NCBI RefSeq assembly: GCF_016786215.1
Contig: NZ_JADOBG010000006.1
Coordinates: 1 to 64,000, forward strand
Length of the DNA stretch: 64,000 nucleotides
DNA from: Legionella bononiensis
GTDB taxonomy: Bacteria > Pseudomonadota > Gammaproteobacteria > Legionellales > Legionellaceae
Direction: 5' to 3'
Both the position numbers and the translations under genes were made by a program. This document shows, piece by piece, positions 1 to 8,062 of the stretch. The notes under the pieces are model-generated. The model saw only the letters and a list, made by a program, of their open reading frames with translations. It searched no databases and was not told where the DNA came from. Each line of letters opens with the position of its first letter. Position 1 is the stretch's first letter.

Positions 1-40
1 TATTTGCAGTCATTCCAATCAAGAAAGCTCTTGACTAAAA

Positions 41-116
41 TGGCGTCCCCAAGGGGATTCGAACCCCTGTTACCGCCGTGAAAGGGCAGTGTCCTAGGCC
101 TCTAGACGATGGGGAC
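41..116 (-). tRNA. tRNA-Glu (TTC)
   Basis: The reverse strand folds as a complete 76-nt tRNA with an encoded CCA end. The anticodon loop reads CTTTCAC, giving anticodon TTC, and the T-arm GGTTCGAATCC is canonical. It is identical base for base to the copy at 168-243 and is the last gene of a tRNA operon that starts with tRNA-Ala. Confidence 0.97.
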
Positions 117-167
117 CTGGAACTTAATTTACTACTTTACCACTTTACTACTAACAACACCAAATAA

Positions 168-243
168 TGGCGTCCCCAAGGGGATTCGAACCCCTGTTAC
201 CGCCGTGAAAGGGCAGTGTCCTAGGCCTCTAGACGATGGGGAC
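168..243 (-). tRNA. tRNA-Glu (TTC), second identical copy
   Basis: A 76-nt tRNA with encoded CCA, identical to the neighbouring copy and 51 nt upstream of it in the transcription direction. The anticodon TTC reads GAA/GAG. Tandem identical copies suggest gene dosage for glutamate decoding or tetrapyrrole synthesis, and arose by local duplication. Confidence 0.97.
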
Positions 244-280
244 CCTGAACTATTTTGCCATCAACATACCAGGATGTTGA

Positions 281-356
<76 letters not shown>

Positions 357-370
357 AAAATAAGTCTCGC

Positions 371-399
371 AGTTTAAAGAGCTACCTCAAAACTGTCAA
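371..399 (-). promoter_or_regulatory. Sigma-70 promoter of the tRNA operon
   Basis: On the minus strand a perfect -35 TTGACA is followed by a 17-nt spacer and the -10 TAAACT. The discriminator after the -10 is GC-rich (GCGAGAC), as in stringently controlled stable-RNA promoters. The predicted start lies only a few bases before the tRNA-Ala 5' end. Confidence 0.85.
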
Positions 400-510
400 G
401 AGATTTTTAGAATTTATGTGTTTTTTGATTTGTACTGATTTTTAAAATCAGGTGTTCATTCATCAAGTTGGGTACTTATACTGTTAGATGAACAAAGAAT
501 CAAAAATTAT

Positions 511-1236
511 TCAGCAATTCGACATTGAAGAACTTGCATAATGAACTTGTTCATTAATTTCATTATGTATTATAAACCTTTGTTCCGAATTGTCTTGGGT
601 AAAAATCCTATGTCCCAACTCAATGAGTCGCTCACTGTTAAATTTCACCTCTGTTTTAACTGTAGCTTTTCCATCACGCATCAGAGCCTGACCAAAAAAC
701 TCGTTCCAGGATACGGTATCTTCATAGACGCAAAGCATTGGCCCCCAGAAGTCTATAATGTACTCAGGATTAGTATGGACTCTGATGTATGTATGACTGC
801 TATCTGAATAAAGTGTTTCAATGGACAACTCCAAATCAAATTCCAAAGCCATAAAATAAGCGCCCATGATAGCAAAAATCTCACATGTTCCTGTTCCATA
901 CAGATAACCAATCTTCAAAAATTCCTCATAATTTTGCTCTGGGGAGTTTGTCATGGATTTAGGCTCAATTTCAAATATCTTATTACCAGCCAAAATTGCG
1001 GGAATAGCGTGTAAATCCACCACGTCAAAATGTGCCTTAAAAAATCTATCTCGCCCTGCCAGTTCCATTTGTTTAACATATTTATTGCGGGTTCTTATGG
1101 CTGCCGCACTATTGTATGCACCAAATGTAAGTACTTCATCAACTTTGATTTTAATCCGTTCAAAAAACTTAAACATAAACTCGAGTTTTTCATCATTGTC
1201 GGAACAGGTTTGTAATATTGTATTAAGGGTCGCCAT
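511..1236 (-). CDS. Transglutaminase/cysteine-protease-like protein, effector candidate
   Basis: A 241-residue soluble protein of unrecognised family. The internal ATG at 1236 is preferred because the preceding 20 codons are hydrophobic, non-conserved-looking sequence. Visible features resemble a papain/transglutaminase core in the usual order: Cys118 in a GTGTCEIFA segment, His148 in SSHTYIRV and Asp162 in YIIDFWGP. Such C-H-D proteins include transglutaminases, arylamine acetyltransferases and secreted bacterial proteases. There is no signal peptide, which would fit a cytosolic or Dot/Icm-delivered protein. The gene lies just downstream of a diguanylate cyclase on the same strand (66 nt gap). 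The catalytic assignment is inferred from motif order alone; an unrelated fold is possible. Confidence 0.7.
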   Translation of the reverse strand: MATLNTILQTCSDNDEKLEFMFKFFERIKIKVDEVLTFGAYNSAAAIRTRNKYVKQMELAGRDRFFKAHFDVVDLHAIPAILAGNKIFEIEPKSMTNSPEQNYEEFLKIGYLYGTGTCEIFAIMGAYFMALEFDLELSIETLYSDSSHTYIRVHTNPEYIIDFWGPMLCVYEDTVSWNEFFGQALMRDGKATVKTEVKFNSERLIELGHRIFTQDNSEQRFIIHNEINEQVHYASSSMSNC

Positions 1237-1302
1237 ATTATATCGAATAAAATCACAAGTTACATTTATTATAAAGGATGTATTGTAGCACACCACACCG
1301 CT

Positions 1303-2268
1303 TCAAACGCAACCAGTTTTTTTGGACAGATCAGAATAAAAGGTTAAATAACTACGCAGTTTTTTAGAGTGATACATCGCTTTATCTGCATAATCAATAA
1401 GTTTATCAAAATCTATTGCTTCAGTTGGAAACAAACTGACACCAATACTCAGCTCAGGAATTAAAAGCACATTATTAATATGAGTTCCAATGCTAAGCTC
1501 CTGATGAACCCTCATGCAATATCCTTCTACATGCTCATTTTTAGTGATATCTGATAAAATAACAGCGAACTCATCACCTCCAATCCGCGCAACGGTATCC
1601 ATACTTCGTGCGCATTTTTTTAGAGTTTGAGCAACAAAAATTAAAACAGAATCGCCAACCAAATGACCATAGGTGTCATTGATCTGTTTAAAACGGTTCA
1701 AATCAATAAAGAGTAATGCCACCTGCTTATTTTTAAACCTCACTTCAGCACTATGGCGTTTATACTCATTTTGGACAACTTGAAATCGATCTTCTAACAG
1801 AGTGCGGTTACATAATCCCGTCAGTGGATCGTGCAACGCAAGATTCAATTTCATTTCATTTTCCTGAACAAGGAATGAAATATCAGAAAATATACCGATA
1901 TAAAATACATGTTGTTTTGAATTAACTATTTTAGTAATCGTTAAAAGTTCCGGAACAACAGTACCCGATTTACGCCTATTCCATATCTCTCCCTGCCAAC
2001 GCCCGCATTGATTTAAAGTATCCCACATATTCTGATAGTACTGCTTATCATGACGACCGGAATGGAACATACCAGGATTATCGCCGATAACTTCGTGAGC
2101 TTCATAACCCGTAATGGATGTAAAGGCGCGATTGACATAAATGATTTGGGAATGCTCATTTGTAACCGTAATTCCATAAGTAATTTCTTCAAAAACTCCT
2201 TTGAGCCCCTCTTCACCCAATTCAATCAATTCAGGCAAGGACGAATATTGATGTAATGAAACAGTCAC
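1303..2268 (-). CDS. PAS-GGDEF diguanylate cyclase
   Basis: A 321-aa cytoplasmic signalling protein that should make cyclic di-GMP from two GTP. Residues about 20-130 form a PAS domain (YGITVTNEHSQIIYVNRAF, ITGYEAHEVIG, then a PAC-type segment). Residues about 145-315 form a GGDEF domain beginning at HDPLTGLCNR. The catalytic signature is intact (ARIGGDEFAVIL), and an RSMD sequence sits five residues upstream, matching an RxxD allosteric I-site, so product inhibition is expected. There is no EAL domain and no membrane segment. Divergent from the TMEM43 gene across a 147-bp intergenic region. The ligand sensed by the PAS domain is unknown. Confidence 0.95.
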   Translation of the reverse strand: MTVSLHQYSSLPELIELGEEGLKGVFEEITYGITVTNEHSQIIYVNRAFTSITGYEAHEVIGDNPGMFHSGRHDKQYYQNMWDTLNQCGRWQGEIWNRRKSGTVVPELLTITKIVNSKQHVFYIGIFSDISFLVQENEMKLNLALHDPLTGLCNRTLLEDRFQVVQNEYKRHSAEVRFKNKQVALLFIDLNRFKQINDTYGHLVGDSVLIFVAQTLKKCARSMDTVARIGGDEFAVILSDITKNEHVEGYCMRVHQELSIGTHINNVLLIPELSIGVSLFPTEAIDFDKLIDYADKAMYHSKKLRSYLTFYSDLSKKTGCV

Positions 2269-2415
2269 ATAAGCTCCTTTACTTGAAACATGTATTTTAA
2301 GTATAACTCACTCCATTTGAAACAAACTAAAAATCAAAAAGAAAATTAACAGAAACAACAACCATTTATCGAAATTAGCACTATTATTAAAAGTAATTAA
2401 AGGAAGATTTGCTAA

Positions 2416-3573
2416 ATGGAGTTAGCCAGTATGACTGAAGAAATTACAACTCGCTCCTGGTGGAGTCGTATAAAAGACGCTTTTGTAGGTATATTGATCG
2501 GAATAGGATTAATAATTGGCGCTATCGTGCTTATCTTCTGGAATGAACAGCATAGTTTACACACTGCCCAATCCCTGGAACAAGCCCATAAGATCCTCAT
2601 TTCAGTGCCGTCATCACCGATCAACAGTCAAAATAATCTGAAGGTTGTTTATTTGAATGGTTTGGCAACGACTAAAGATCAATTGAAGGATTCTCTATTG
2701 GATGTGTCGGTAAATGCGATTAACCTCAACCGTCAAGTAGAAATGTATCAGTGGGAAGAAAAAACGGAAACGAAAACAGAATCACAAATGGGTGGCTCGG
2801 AAAAACAGACGAAAACCTATTCATATAATAAAATATGGTCAAGTAGTTTGATAAACAGCGCACAATTTAAAAACCCTCAAGGACATCAAAATCCAGAATC
2901 GATGCCCATCCAATCAGTGCAACAATACGCTCAATCAGTGACTTTAGGAGATTTCACACTCCCATACGAATTAGTGAAACAAATTAATGTCAGTCAACCT
3001 GTTGATTTGTCCAAGGTTAATAAAGAGACATTAAAATCACAATATGACAAACCAGTTCATTTAATTAATAACGAATTGTATTTGGGGCAAAATCCTGAGA
3101 CCCCACAACCCGGTGATATCCGCATCAATCTGACTGCCGCGTATCCACAAACGGTCAGCATTATCGCGCAACAAACAGGAACTACCCTCCAGGCATTTCT
3201 TGCTCCGGCAGGTGAACCAGTATTTCTACTCTCTACTGGGCAGCACTCATCGGATCAAATGATTGAAGATGCACAATCACAAAACAAAATGATAGCCTGG
3301 ATTTTACGTCTGGTCAGTTTAATCATGTTAATCGGTGGCTTTTCCTTAATACTTAATCCACTGGTTGTCCTGGCAGATGTTCTGCCATTCCTGGGCAGTA
3401 TTGTTGGTTTTGGTACTGGCTTCATCGCCTTTATCTGTGGATTGAGCGTGTGGTTAGTCACAACTGCTATAGCCTGGTTTGCTACCAGGCCACTAGTATC
3501 CATTGGATTAATTATTGCTGTAGTTGTAATAGGTTATCTATTAGTAAGTATGAGGGCAAAAAAGACTCAATAA
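2416..3573 (+). CDS. TMEM43-family membrane protein
   Basis: A 385-aa protein with one N-terminal membrane helix (about residues 22-42) ending in FWNE, a long soluble middle part and three or four helices in the last 90 residues. The FWNExxxLHTAxSLEQ signature and this topology match the TMEM43/LUMA family, which is best known from eukaryotes but occurs in scattered bacteria including Legionella. The bacterial function is not established. Two starts are equally plausible: ATG at 2416 (AGGAAG 9 nt upstream) and ATG at 2431 (GGAG 9 nt upstream). It stands alone and is convergent with the next gene. Confidence 0.88.
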   Translation: MELASMTEEITTRSWWSRIKDAFVGILIGIGLIIGAIVLIFWNEQHSLHTAQSLEQAHKILISVPSSPINSQNNLKVVYLNGLATTKDQLKDSLLDVSVNAINLNRQVEMYQWEEKTETKTESQMGGSEKQTKTYSYNKIWSSSLINSAQFKNPQGHQNPESMPIQSVQQYAQSVTLGDFTLPYELVKQINVSQPVDLSKVNKETLKSQYDKPVHLINNELYLGQNPETPQPGDIRINLTAAYPQTVSIIAQQTGTTLQAFLAPAGEPVFLLSTGQHSSDQMIEDAQSQNKMIAWILRLVSLIMLIGGFSLILNPLVVLADVLPFLGSIVGFGTGFIAFICGLSVWLVTTAIAWFATRPLVSIGLIIAVVVIGYLLVSMRAKKTQ

Positions 3574-3645
3574 CCCTCAAAGAGTTAATTTGTACTGCTC
3601 AAAGCACCATACACGCCAGTACTCAACGTTCATGTAGAATTTTTA

Positions 3646-5181
3646 TCAGATTTTTACTTTCTGCTCTTGAGTACCATCTAATTGCGCATCCTCGTTTTTC
3701 GTATCCTGATATTGTGCTTTTATATCCTGATTTTTCATTATAGTGTCTTGTGTTGAACTCGCCAGAGTTTTTATCTCATTGGAAGCCGCGTTAACAACGT
3801 TTGCTGAACGAGTTTTATTAAAGAAAAACCAATCACCTGTTACTGCCAAATTGATGGTATTCGCAATCAAAAATAAACCGGTTACGTGCAATATGGTGTT
3901 AGCAATGATTTTCATTGCTTTACGCATAACACCTCTATCAACATTAAGCGCTTTACCTTCAAATTCCTTATCTGCTTTATTAATACCCACCAAAAACGAT
4001 TTTTTATCCTCATCGGTAGGCGCTGGTTTACTTAAATAATCAAAACTCTTTGAATATATTTCTTTTTTATACGCGTCGGAGTGCGCATCTATTAATTTTG
4101 ATTTTACTGATTTATTTTTCGGATCGTCCCTTGTGACATGAGACAAATACCTAACAACATCATGAGTTTTATTAATAATTTGGGTAAATGTTTTTCCTGC
4201 CTCATTATCCTGCGCCACTAGATTCATTTGTTGCTTTTTTTGCTCTTGACTAAGGTCATTCACTTCCGAAATAGCTACAACAGCACTTGCCTGTTCATCG
4301 CTTAATTGAACAGCAGTGTTTTGTAATAACCCTTTTGCTTTTTCTTGAATCATTTCCAGATAAACTGGATCTTTGGAAACAGTAGCCAAATCAATACCAA
4401 ATACCTTTTGGGAAAACTCCTTGGGTGTAAAATACAAGTCTTTTTGCCGATACTGATCCTTCAAGACAGACGCAGAATCTGCCCATTTCGCCTCTGAAAA
4501 ACCAGCTTGGGTAAACTGTCTGTTTATATGAACAGGAATTATCCAATGCCGGAACCATTCCAAATGTGCTTGATGTGGCATGATATAGGTATTCGATTGC
4601 GTAGTTGAAGAAAATTTAGCTGCCATTTGTTGAAAAAAAGAATTATGAATAACACCATTTTCCAAATTATGTGACGCTAAAAATGTTGTAGCTGATCGGA
4701 TATTTTGGCATTTTGACAGATCATGATATTTTGAAAATAAAGACCCAGGTGAGTTTTCAGCAATTTGACCTGGAACAGGTTGATTGGCGATAATATCCAT
4801 AGGTATATTGAGATCATCGAGTTTTTTTGCTACTGCAAAGGTAGTAACAGCGCCTCTGCTAAATCCTTGTAAACCAATATCCGTTATTTTGTGATTACTC
4901 AAGTATTTTGGCCCTTCAATACGGCAAATTCCATCCCCCATCAGTTCCTGCAGTTTATCAAGATCTATTGTTTGATCGTCTTTATTAAATGCGTTGCGTA
5001 TAGAATTCGATACAATTTCCAAATCAGGAAAAAGAAGACCTCCGCCCACTTTATCATGCTGGCATCCTCTCATATAAACCCGGATTACATCAGGCTTAAA
5101 GCTATTTGTTTTCTCTAAACTATTTGCATAGTCCTCACCCGGATCACCTGTTCCAGCAAAACAAAAAACGATCTTAGTCAT
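3646..5181 (-). CDS. DUF2235-like alpha/beta hydrolase, effector candidate
   Basis: A 511-aa protein. The N-terminus (MTKIVFCFAGTGDPGEDY) and the nucleophile elbow LQGFSRGAVTT (Ser108) resemble the DUF2235/Tle1 group of lipases, whose members hydrolyse phospholipids. A late histidine (MPHQAHLEWFRHW) could complete the triad. The C-terminal 150 residues are helical and charged, with one likely membrane segment (IIANTILHVTGLFLIANTIN). There is no signal peptide, so export would need a specialised system such as Dot/Icm. Start: ATG at 5181 has AGGAGG four bases upstream; an in-frame GTG at 5208 has no ribosome binding site. Substrate and delivery are inferred. Confidence 0.75.
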   Translation of the reverse strand: MTKIVFCFAGTGDPGEDYANSLEKTNSFKPDVIRVYMRGCQHDKVGGGLLFPDLEIVSNSIRNAFNKDDQTIDLDKLQELMGDGICRIEGPKYLSNHKITDIGLQGFSRGAVTTFAVAKKLDDLNIPMDIIANQPVPGQIAENSPGSLFSKYHDLSKCQNIRSATTFLASHNLENGVIHNSFFQQMAAKFSSTTQSNTYIMPHQAHLEWFRHWIIPVHINRQFTQAGFSEAKWADSASVLKDQYRQKDLYFTPKEFSQKVFGIDLATVSKDPVYLEMIQEKAKGLLQNTAVQLSDEQASAVVAISEVNDLSQEQKKQQMNLVAQDNEAGKTFTQIINKTHDVVRYLSHVTRDDPKNKSVKSKLIDAHSDAYKKEIYSKSFDYLSKPAPTDEDKKSFLVGINKADKEFEGKALNVDRGVMRKAMKIIANTILHVTGLFLIANTINLAVTGDWFFFNKTRSANVVNAASNEIKTLASSTQDTIMKNQDIKAQYQDTKNEDAQLDGTQEQKVKI

Positions 5182-5470
5182 ACCCCCTCCTGGCTCGATG
5201 TTTTTCACAGCGAGAAAATAATATTCATCTTTATTTAAATTTAGTCATCAAACATTAAGGGAAACTTAAAGAGAGAGTTCTTTACGAAATATTTACAGTA
5301 AGAACCATTCGATTTTGATTGATTTTTCCTTGACTTAACTCACCTGAGAAAAAAATTCCTCACATGATCTTCAATTGCCTTTAATTAATACAATAAAAGT
5401 ATTAACAAAAGTAACAGGAACGATTACTATTCATTAAAATATTCATCAGTATGGTCTTATCAGGTAAGTA

Positions 5471-5995
5471 ATGAATAACATTAAACGTGGTATCAGTAGT
5501 TTAATTTTCATGGGAAGATGGTTACAACTTCCCTTGTATTTGGGGCTTATCCTCATTTTAGCAGCCTATGTTTATCGTTTTATCGGTGAATTATTTGAAT
5601 TAATTATCCATCTCAATGGTTTTGATGACACGCACATCATGTTGGGAGTTTTAGATCTGATCGATGTGGTCATGATAGCAAACCTCCTCATTATGGTGGT
5701 TATGGGAGGTTATGAAACGTTTGTGTCGCATCTGCAACTTGATGCGCACCCGGATCAACCGGAATGGCTGGATCATCTCGATGCAGGCGCTATGAAGATT
5801 AAATTAGCTCTGTCTCTAGTTGGTATATCGTCAATACATTTATTACGGACCTTTATCGATCCTTCAAAATTAAGCAACTTTACGGTAATGTGGCAAGTAA
5901 TAATTCATGTTACATTAATAATATCCGCTTTGGCTATTGCATACACCAATCGTTTGTTAGATCACTCGAAAATGACAGTATCCTCATCTGAGTAA
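5471..5995 (+). CDS. UPF0114 / YqhA-family inner membrane protein
   Basis: A 174-aa integral membrane protein with four hydrophobic segments (about residues 20-42, 58-80, 110-127 and 140-160). The sequence from LDLIDVVMIANLLIMVVMGGYETFVS and the helix containing SSIHLLRTF are hallmarks of the YqhA/TIGR00645 family. The family is widespread in gammaproteobacteria and is usually annotated as unknown function. Monocistronic, about 290 bp after a divergent gene. Confidence 0.92.
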   Translation: MNNIKRGISSLIFMGRWLQLPLYLGLILILAAYVYRFIGELFELIIHLNGFDDTHIMLGVLDLIDVVMIANLLIMVVMGGYETFVSHLQLDAHPDQPEWLDHLDAGAMKIKLALSLVGISSIHLLRTFIDPSKLSNFTVMWQVIIHVTLIISALAIAYTNRLLDHSKMTVSSSE

Positions 5996-6190
5996 ATCCG
6001 AGCCTTGATTTCGATTGACGTCTTGATATATGAAAAAAAATCAATGAAATCAATGGGTAATAAAATAGAGTAAGTCGGTTAAATAAAACAATGACTGACT
6101 TAAATTTATCCGATAGAATCAATAGGAATAACCTGTCCAGGAATTGAGTTCGGTTGCATGAAGTCACCATAAAATATAAGGATAGCGAAT

Positions 6191-7558
6191 ATGACAGACA
6201 CTCCGGTTAGTAATGATAAAATCAATGGAACAGAATTGGATGCTACCATTGATACACCCTCTTCTAACATAGAAGTCGATAACACTCTTTTATCTCAGGA
6301 CGCATTAAAAGACTCGCAAGAACATTCCGCCAAGATAAAAGCGATCTTTGATCAGTCATCCACGATCATAGATGTCGAAAAAGTGAATAAATCCCTGAAA
6401 GAAGTAGAAGAAACTCAAAAGGGTGTTTCTGAGATTAAAACACTCATCAATTCAATAATCGATAATATGGCCAAAAATCAAAGCATGCTGACCCGAGCGG
6501 CACTGCTCTGGGGAAAAGTGCCGCTCTGGCAAAAAATTGGTTTGGGTACTGTATTGATAGCCCCTACGCTGATTTTAGGTATTGCACTACAGATATACAT
6601 GCTTATTGCCATCAGTGCCTTGACTCTGATTGCTTATATACCAAGCAGTGTTGTTCTGGATAATCATTACAACCACGATGAACAAATTACTGATCGTTTG
6701 AAAGAAAGTATGGAAGGATTGGCTCAATCGTTGGTCAATCTCATCCACACAATGGAACACCTGAGTGTTCAATTAGCAGGTGAAATTGAACAATTTCAAC
6801 AGGAGAATGAGCGACTGACTGACGCGATCAGTGATTTATCTGAGCAAGTGTCTAAACTTACGAATGAAGCCGTGGAACTCCAAAAAACTGAACAGGAATT
6901 ACGATCCATTCAACAGAGTTTGGAACAAACAGATCAGGAGTTAAAACTCACTCTGGAGGAAAAAACCAAGTTGTATGAACAAATCAAAACAGAGATAAAT
7001 AAGGTGACTCTAGCCTTTGAAAAAAATCAGCGGGAATTGTCTCAAAAAACTTTAGAATTAAATCGAGTTCAACGTGATATGGGTCAACAATTGAATAACC
7101 TTAATGGAGTGGCTCAATCCCTACAAAAAGTAGTAGAAACTTATGCGGATCAAATAATTAAAAATGAACAAGATAGAACGATATTTCAATCCAGGTTAAC
7201 AGAGTTTGTAACAAACAGAGAAAAAAGCTTTGAAGAAGTGGCTAAGCGAATAGAGAAACGTAATGAAGAACTTCTCATTGTTCAGAATAAATTTAATGGC
7301 CTCCAAGAAGAGTATCAAGCCCTGTTAAAGAGACAAGGGAATGAAATACAACGATTGGAACAAGAAATACCGGCTAACAAATCATCTAAGACAGTCTCTG
7401 TAAAACCGAATAATGGGCAGACTGAAGAAAAACCCAGCAAGCATGCGCATCACATAAAAAATCTGGGACTTCATGCAGAGAAGAAAAAACATCGTTCACG
7501 TCATCACCACCCAATAGAGTCTACTGAAGTGAACCCTGCAACCAGTAATGGCCGATAG
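6191..7558 (+). CDS. Membrane-hairpin coiled-coil protein, LegC-like effector candidate
   Basis: A 455-aa protein in three parts. The N-terminal 100 residues are acidic and polar. A pair of closely spaced transmembrane helices follows (about residues 113-160, starting near GKVPLWQKIGLGTVLIAP). A long heptad-rich coiled coil occupies about residues 180-400 (Gln, Glu, Leu and Lys rich). The tail is basic and His-rich (HAHHIKN, KKKHRSRHHH). A membrane hairpin plus coiled coil is the design of the Legionella LegC/Ylf proteins that mimic SNAREs in host membranes; the similarity noted here is architectural only. AAGGA lies eight bases before the ATG. A strong terminator follows. A bacterial envelope role cannot be excluded. 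Confidence 0.72.
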   Translation: MTDTPVSNDKINGTELDATIDTPSSNIEVDNTLLSQDALKDSQEHSAKIKAIFDQSSTIIDVEKVNKSLKEVEETQKGVSEIKTLINSIIDNMAKNQSMLTRAALLWGKVPLWQKIGLGTVLIAPTLILGIALQIYMLIAISALTLIAYIPSSVVLDNHYNHDEQITDRLKESMEGLAQSLVNLIHTMEHLSVQLAGEIEQFQQENERLTDAISDLSEQVSKLTNEAVELQKTEQELRSIQQSLEQTDQELKLTLEEKTKLYEQIKTEINKVTLAFEKNQRELSQKTLELNRVQRDMGQQLNNLNGVAQSLQKVVETYADQIIKNEQDRTIFQSRLTEFVTNREKSFEEVAKRIEKRNEELLIVQNKFNGLQEEYQALLKRQGNEIQRLEQEIPANKSSKTVSVKPNNGQTEEKPSKHAHHIKNLGLHAEKKKHRSRHHHPIESTEVNPATSNGR

Positions 7559-7569
7559 AGCTAAATCCA

Positions 7570-7611
7570 GCCTTCGTTGTGATAAAACATCAGACGAAGG
7601 CACTCACTTTT
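7570..7611 (+). terminator. Rho-independent terminator
   Basis: GCCTTCGT pairs perfectly with ACGAAGGC (7570-7577 and 7594-7601) and is followed by ACTCACTTTT. It starts 11 bases after the stop codon of the coiled-coil gene. Confidence 0.7.
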
Positions 7612-7700
7612 ACCATTAAATAACCAGATAACTGCTTAGTTGAACAGAACAAGGTATTCGCTAACCTCATATGAACTCTCTTCAAACTGGAACTAATCAA

Positions 7701-7863
7701 GACTTTCTGCCACATTCAGGAGATCCTTCGTTTCACTCAGGATGACGGTTGGTTTTATCGTCATCCCGAACACAGTGAGGGATCTCCATATACGGGCACT
7801 GAACACGACTTTCTGCCACATTCAGAAGATCCTTCGTTTCACTCGGGATGACGGTTGGTTTTA
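7701..7863. repeat. Two direct copies of a 57-bp intergenic repeat
   Basis: 7701-7757 and 7807-7863 are near-identical (starting GACTTTCTGCCACATTCAG and containing GATCCTTCGTTTCACTC). Between them lies a partial inverted copy (CGTCATCCC...GAGGGATCTCC), so the unit can fold. It resembles the mobile intergenic hairpin repeats common in Legionella and other gammaproteobacteria. No coding capacity. Confidence 0.8.
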
Positions 7864-7999
7864 ACGTTATTGAGATCTTGCCAGAATGGCCTTCTCCCTC
7901 AGGGAGAAGGTGTCGACTAGTTCAAACGTTATTGAGATCTTGCCAGAATGGCCTTCTCCCTCAGGGAGAAGGTGCCGACAGGCGGATGAGGGGATCTTA
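7864..7999. repeat. Tandem copies of a 74-bp dispersed repeat
   Basis: A shortened copy (7864-7919) is followed by a full one (7926-7999). Both begin ACGTTATTGAGATCTTGCC and contain the hairpin CCTTCTCCCTCAGGGAGAAGG. The full copy is a perfect inverted match of 12587-12660, so the two bracket the 8063-12073 gene. Confidence 0.88.
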
Positions 8000-8062
8000 A
8001 AACATTAAATTTATAATTATAATCCTTAGGCCAACTAACAATGGATAAGATGCAGACGCTTT

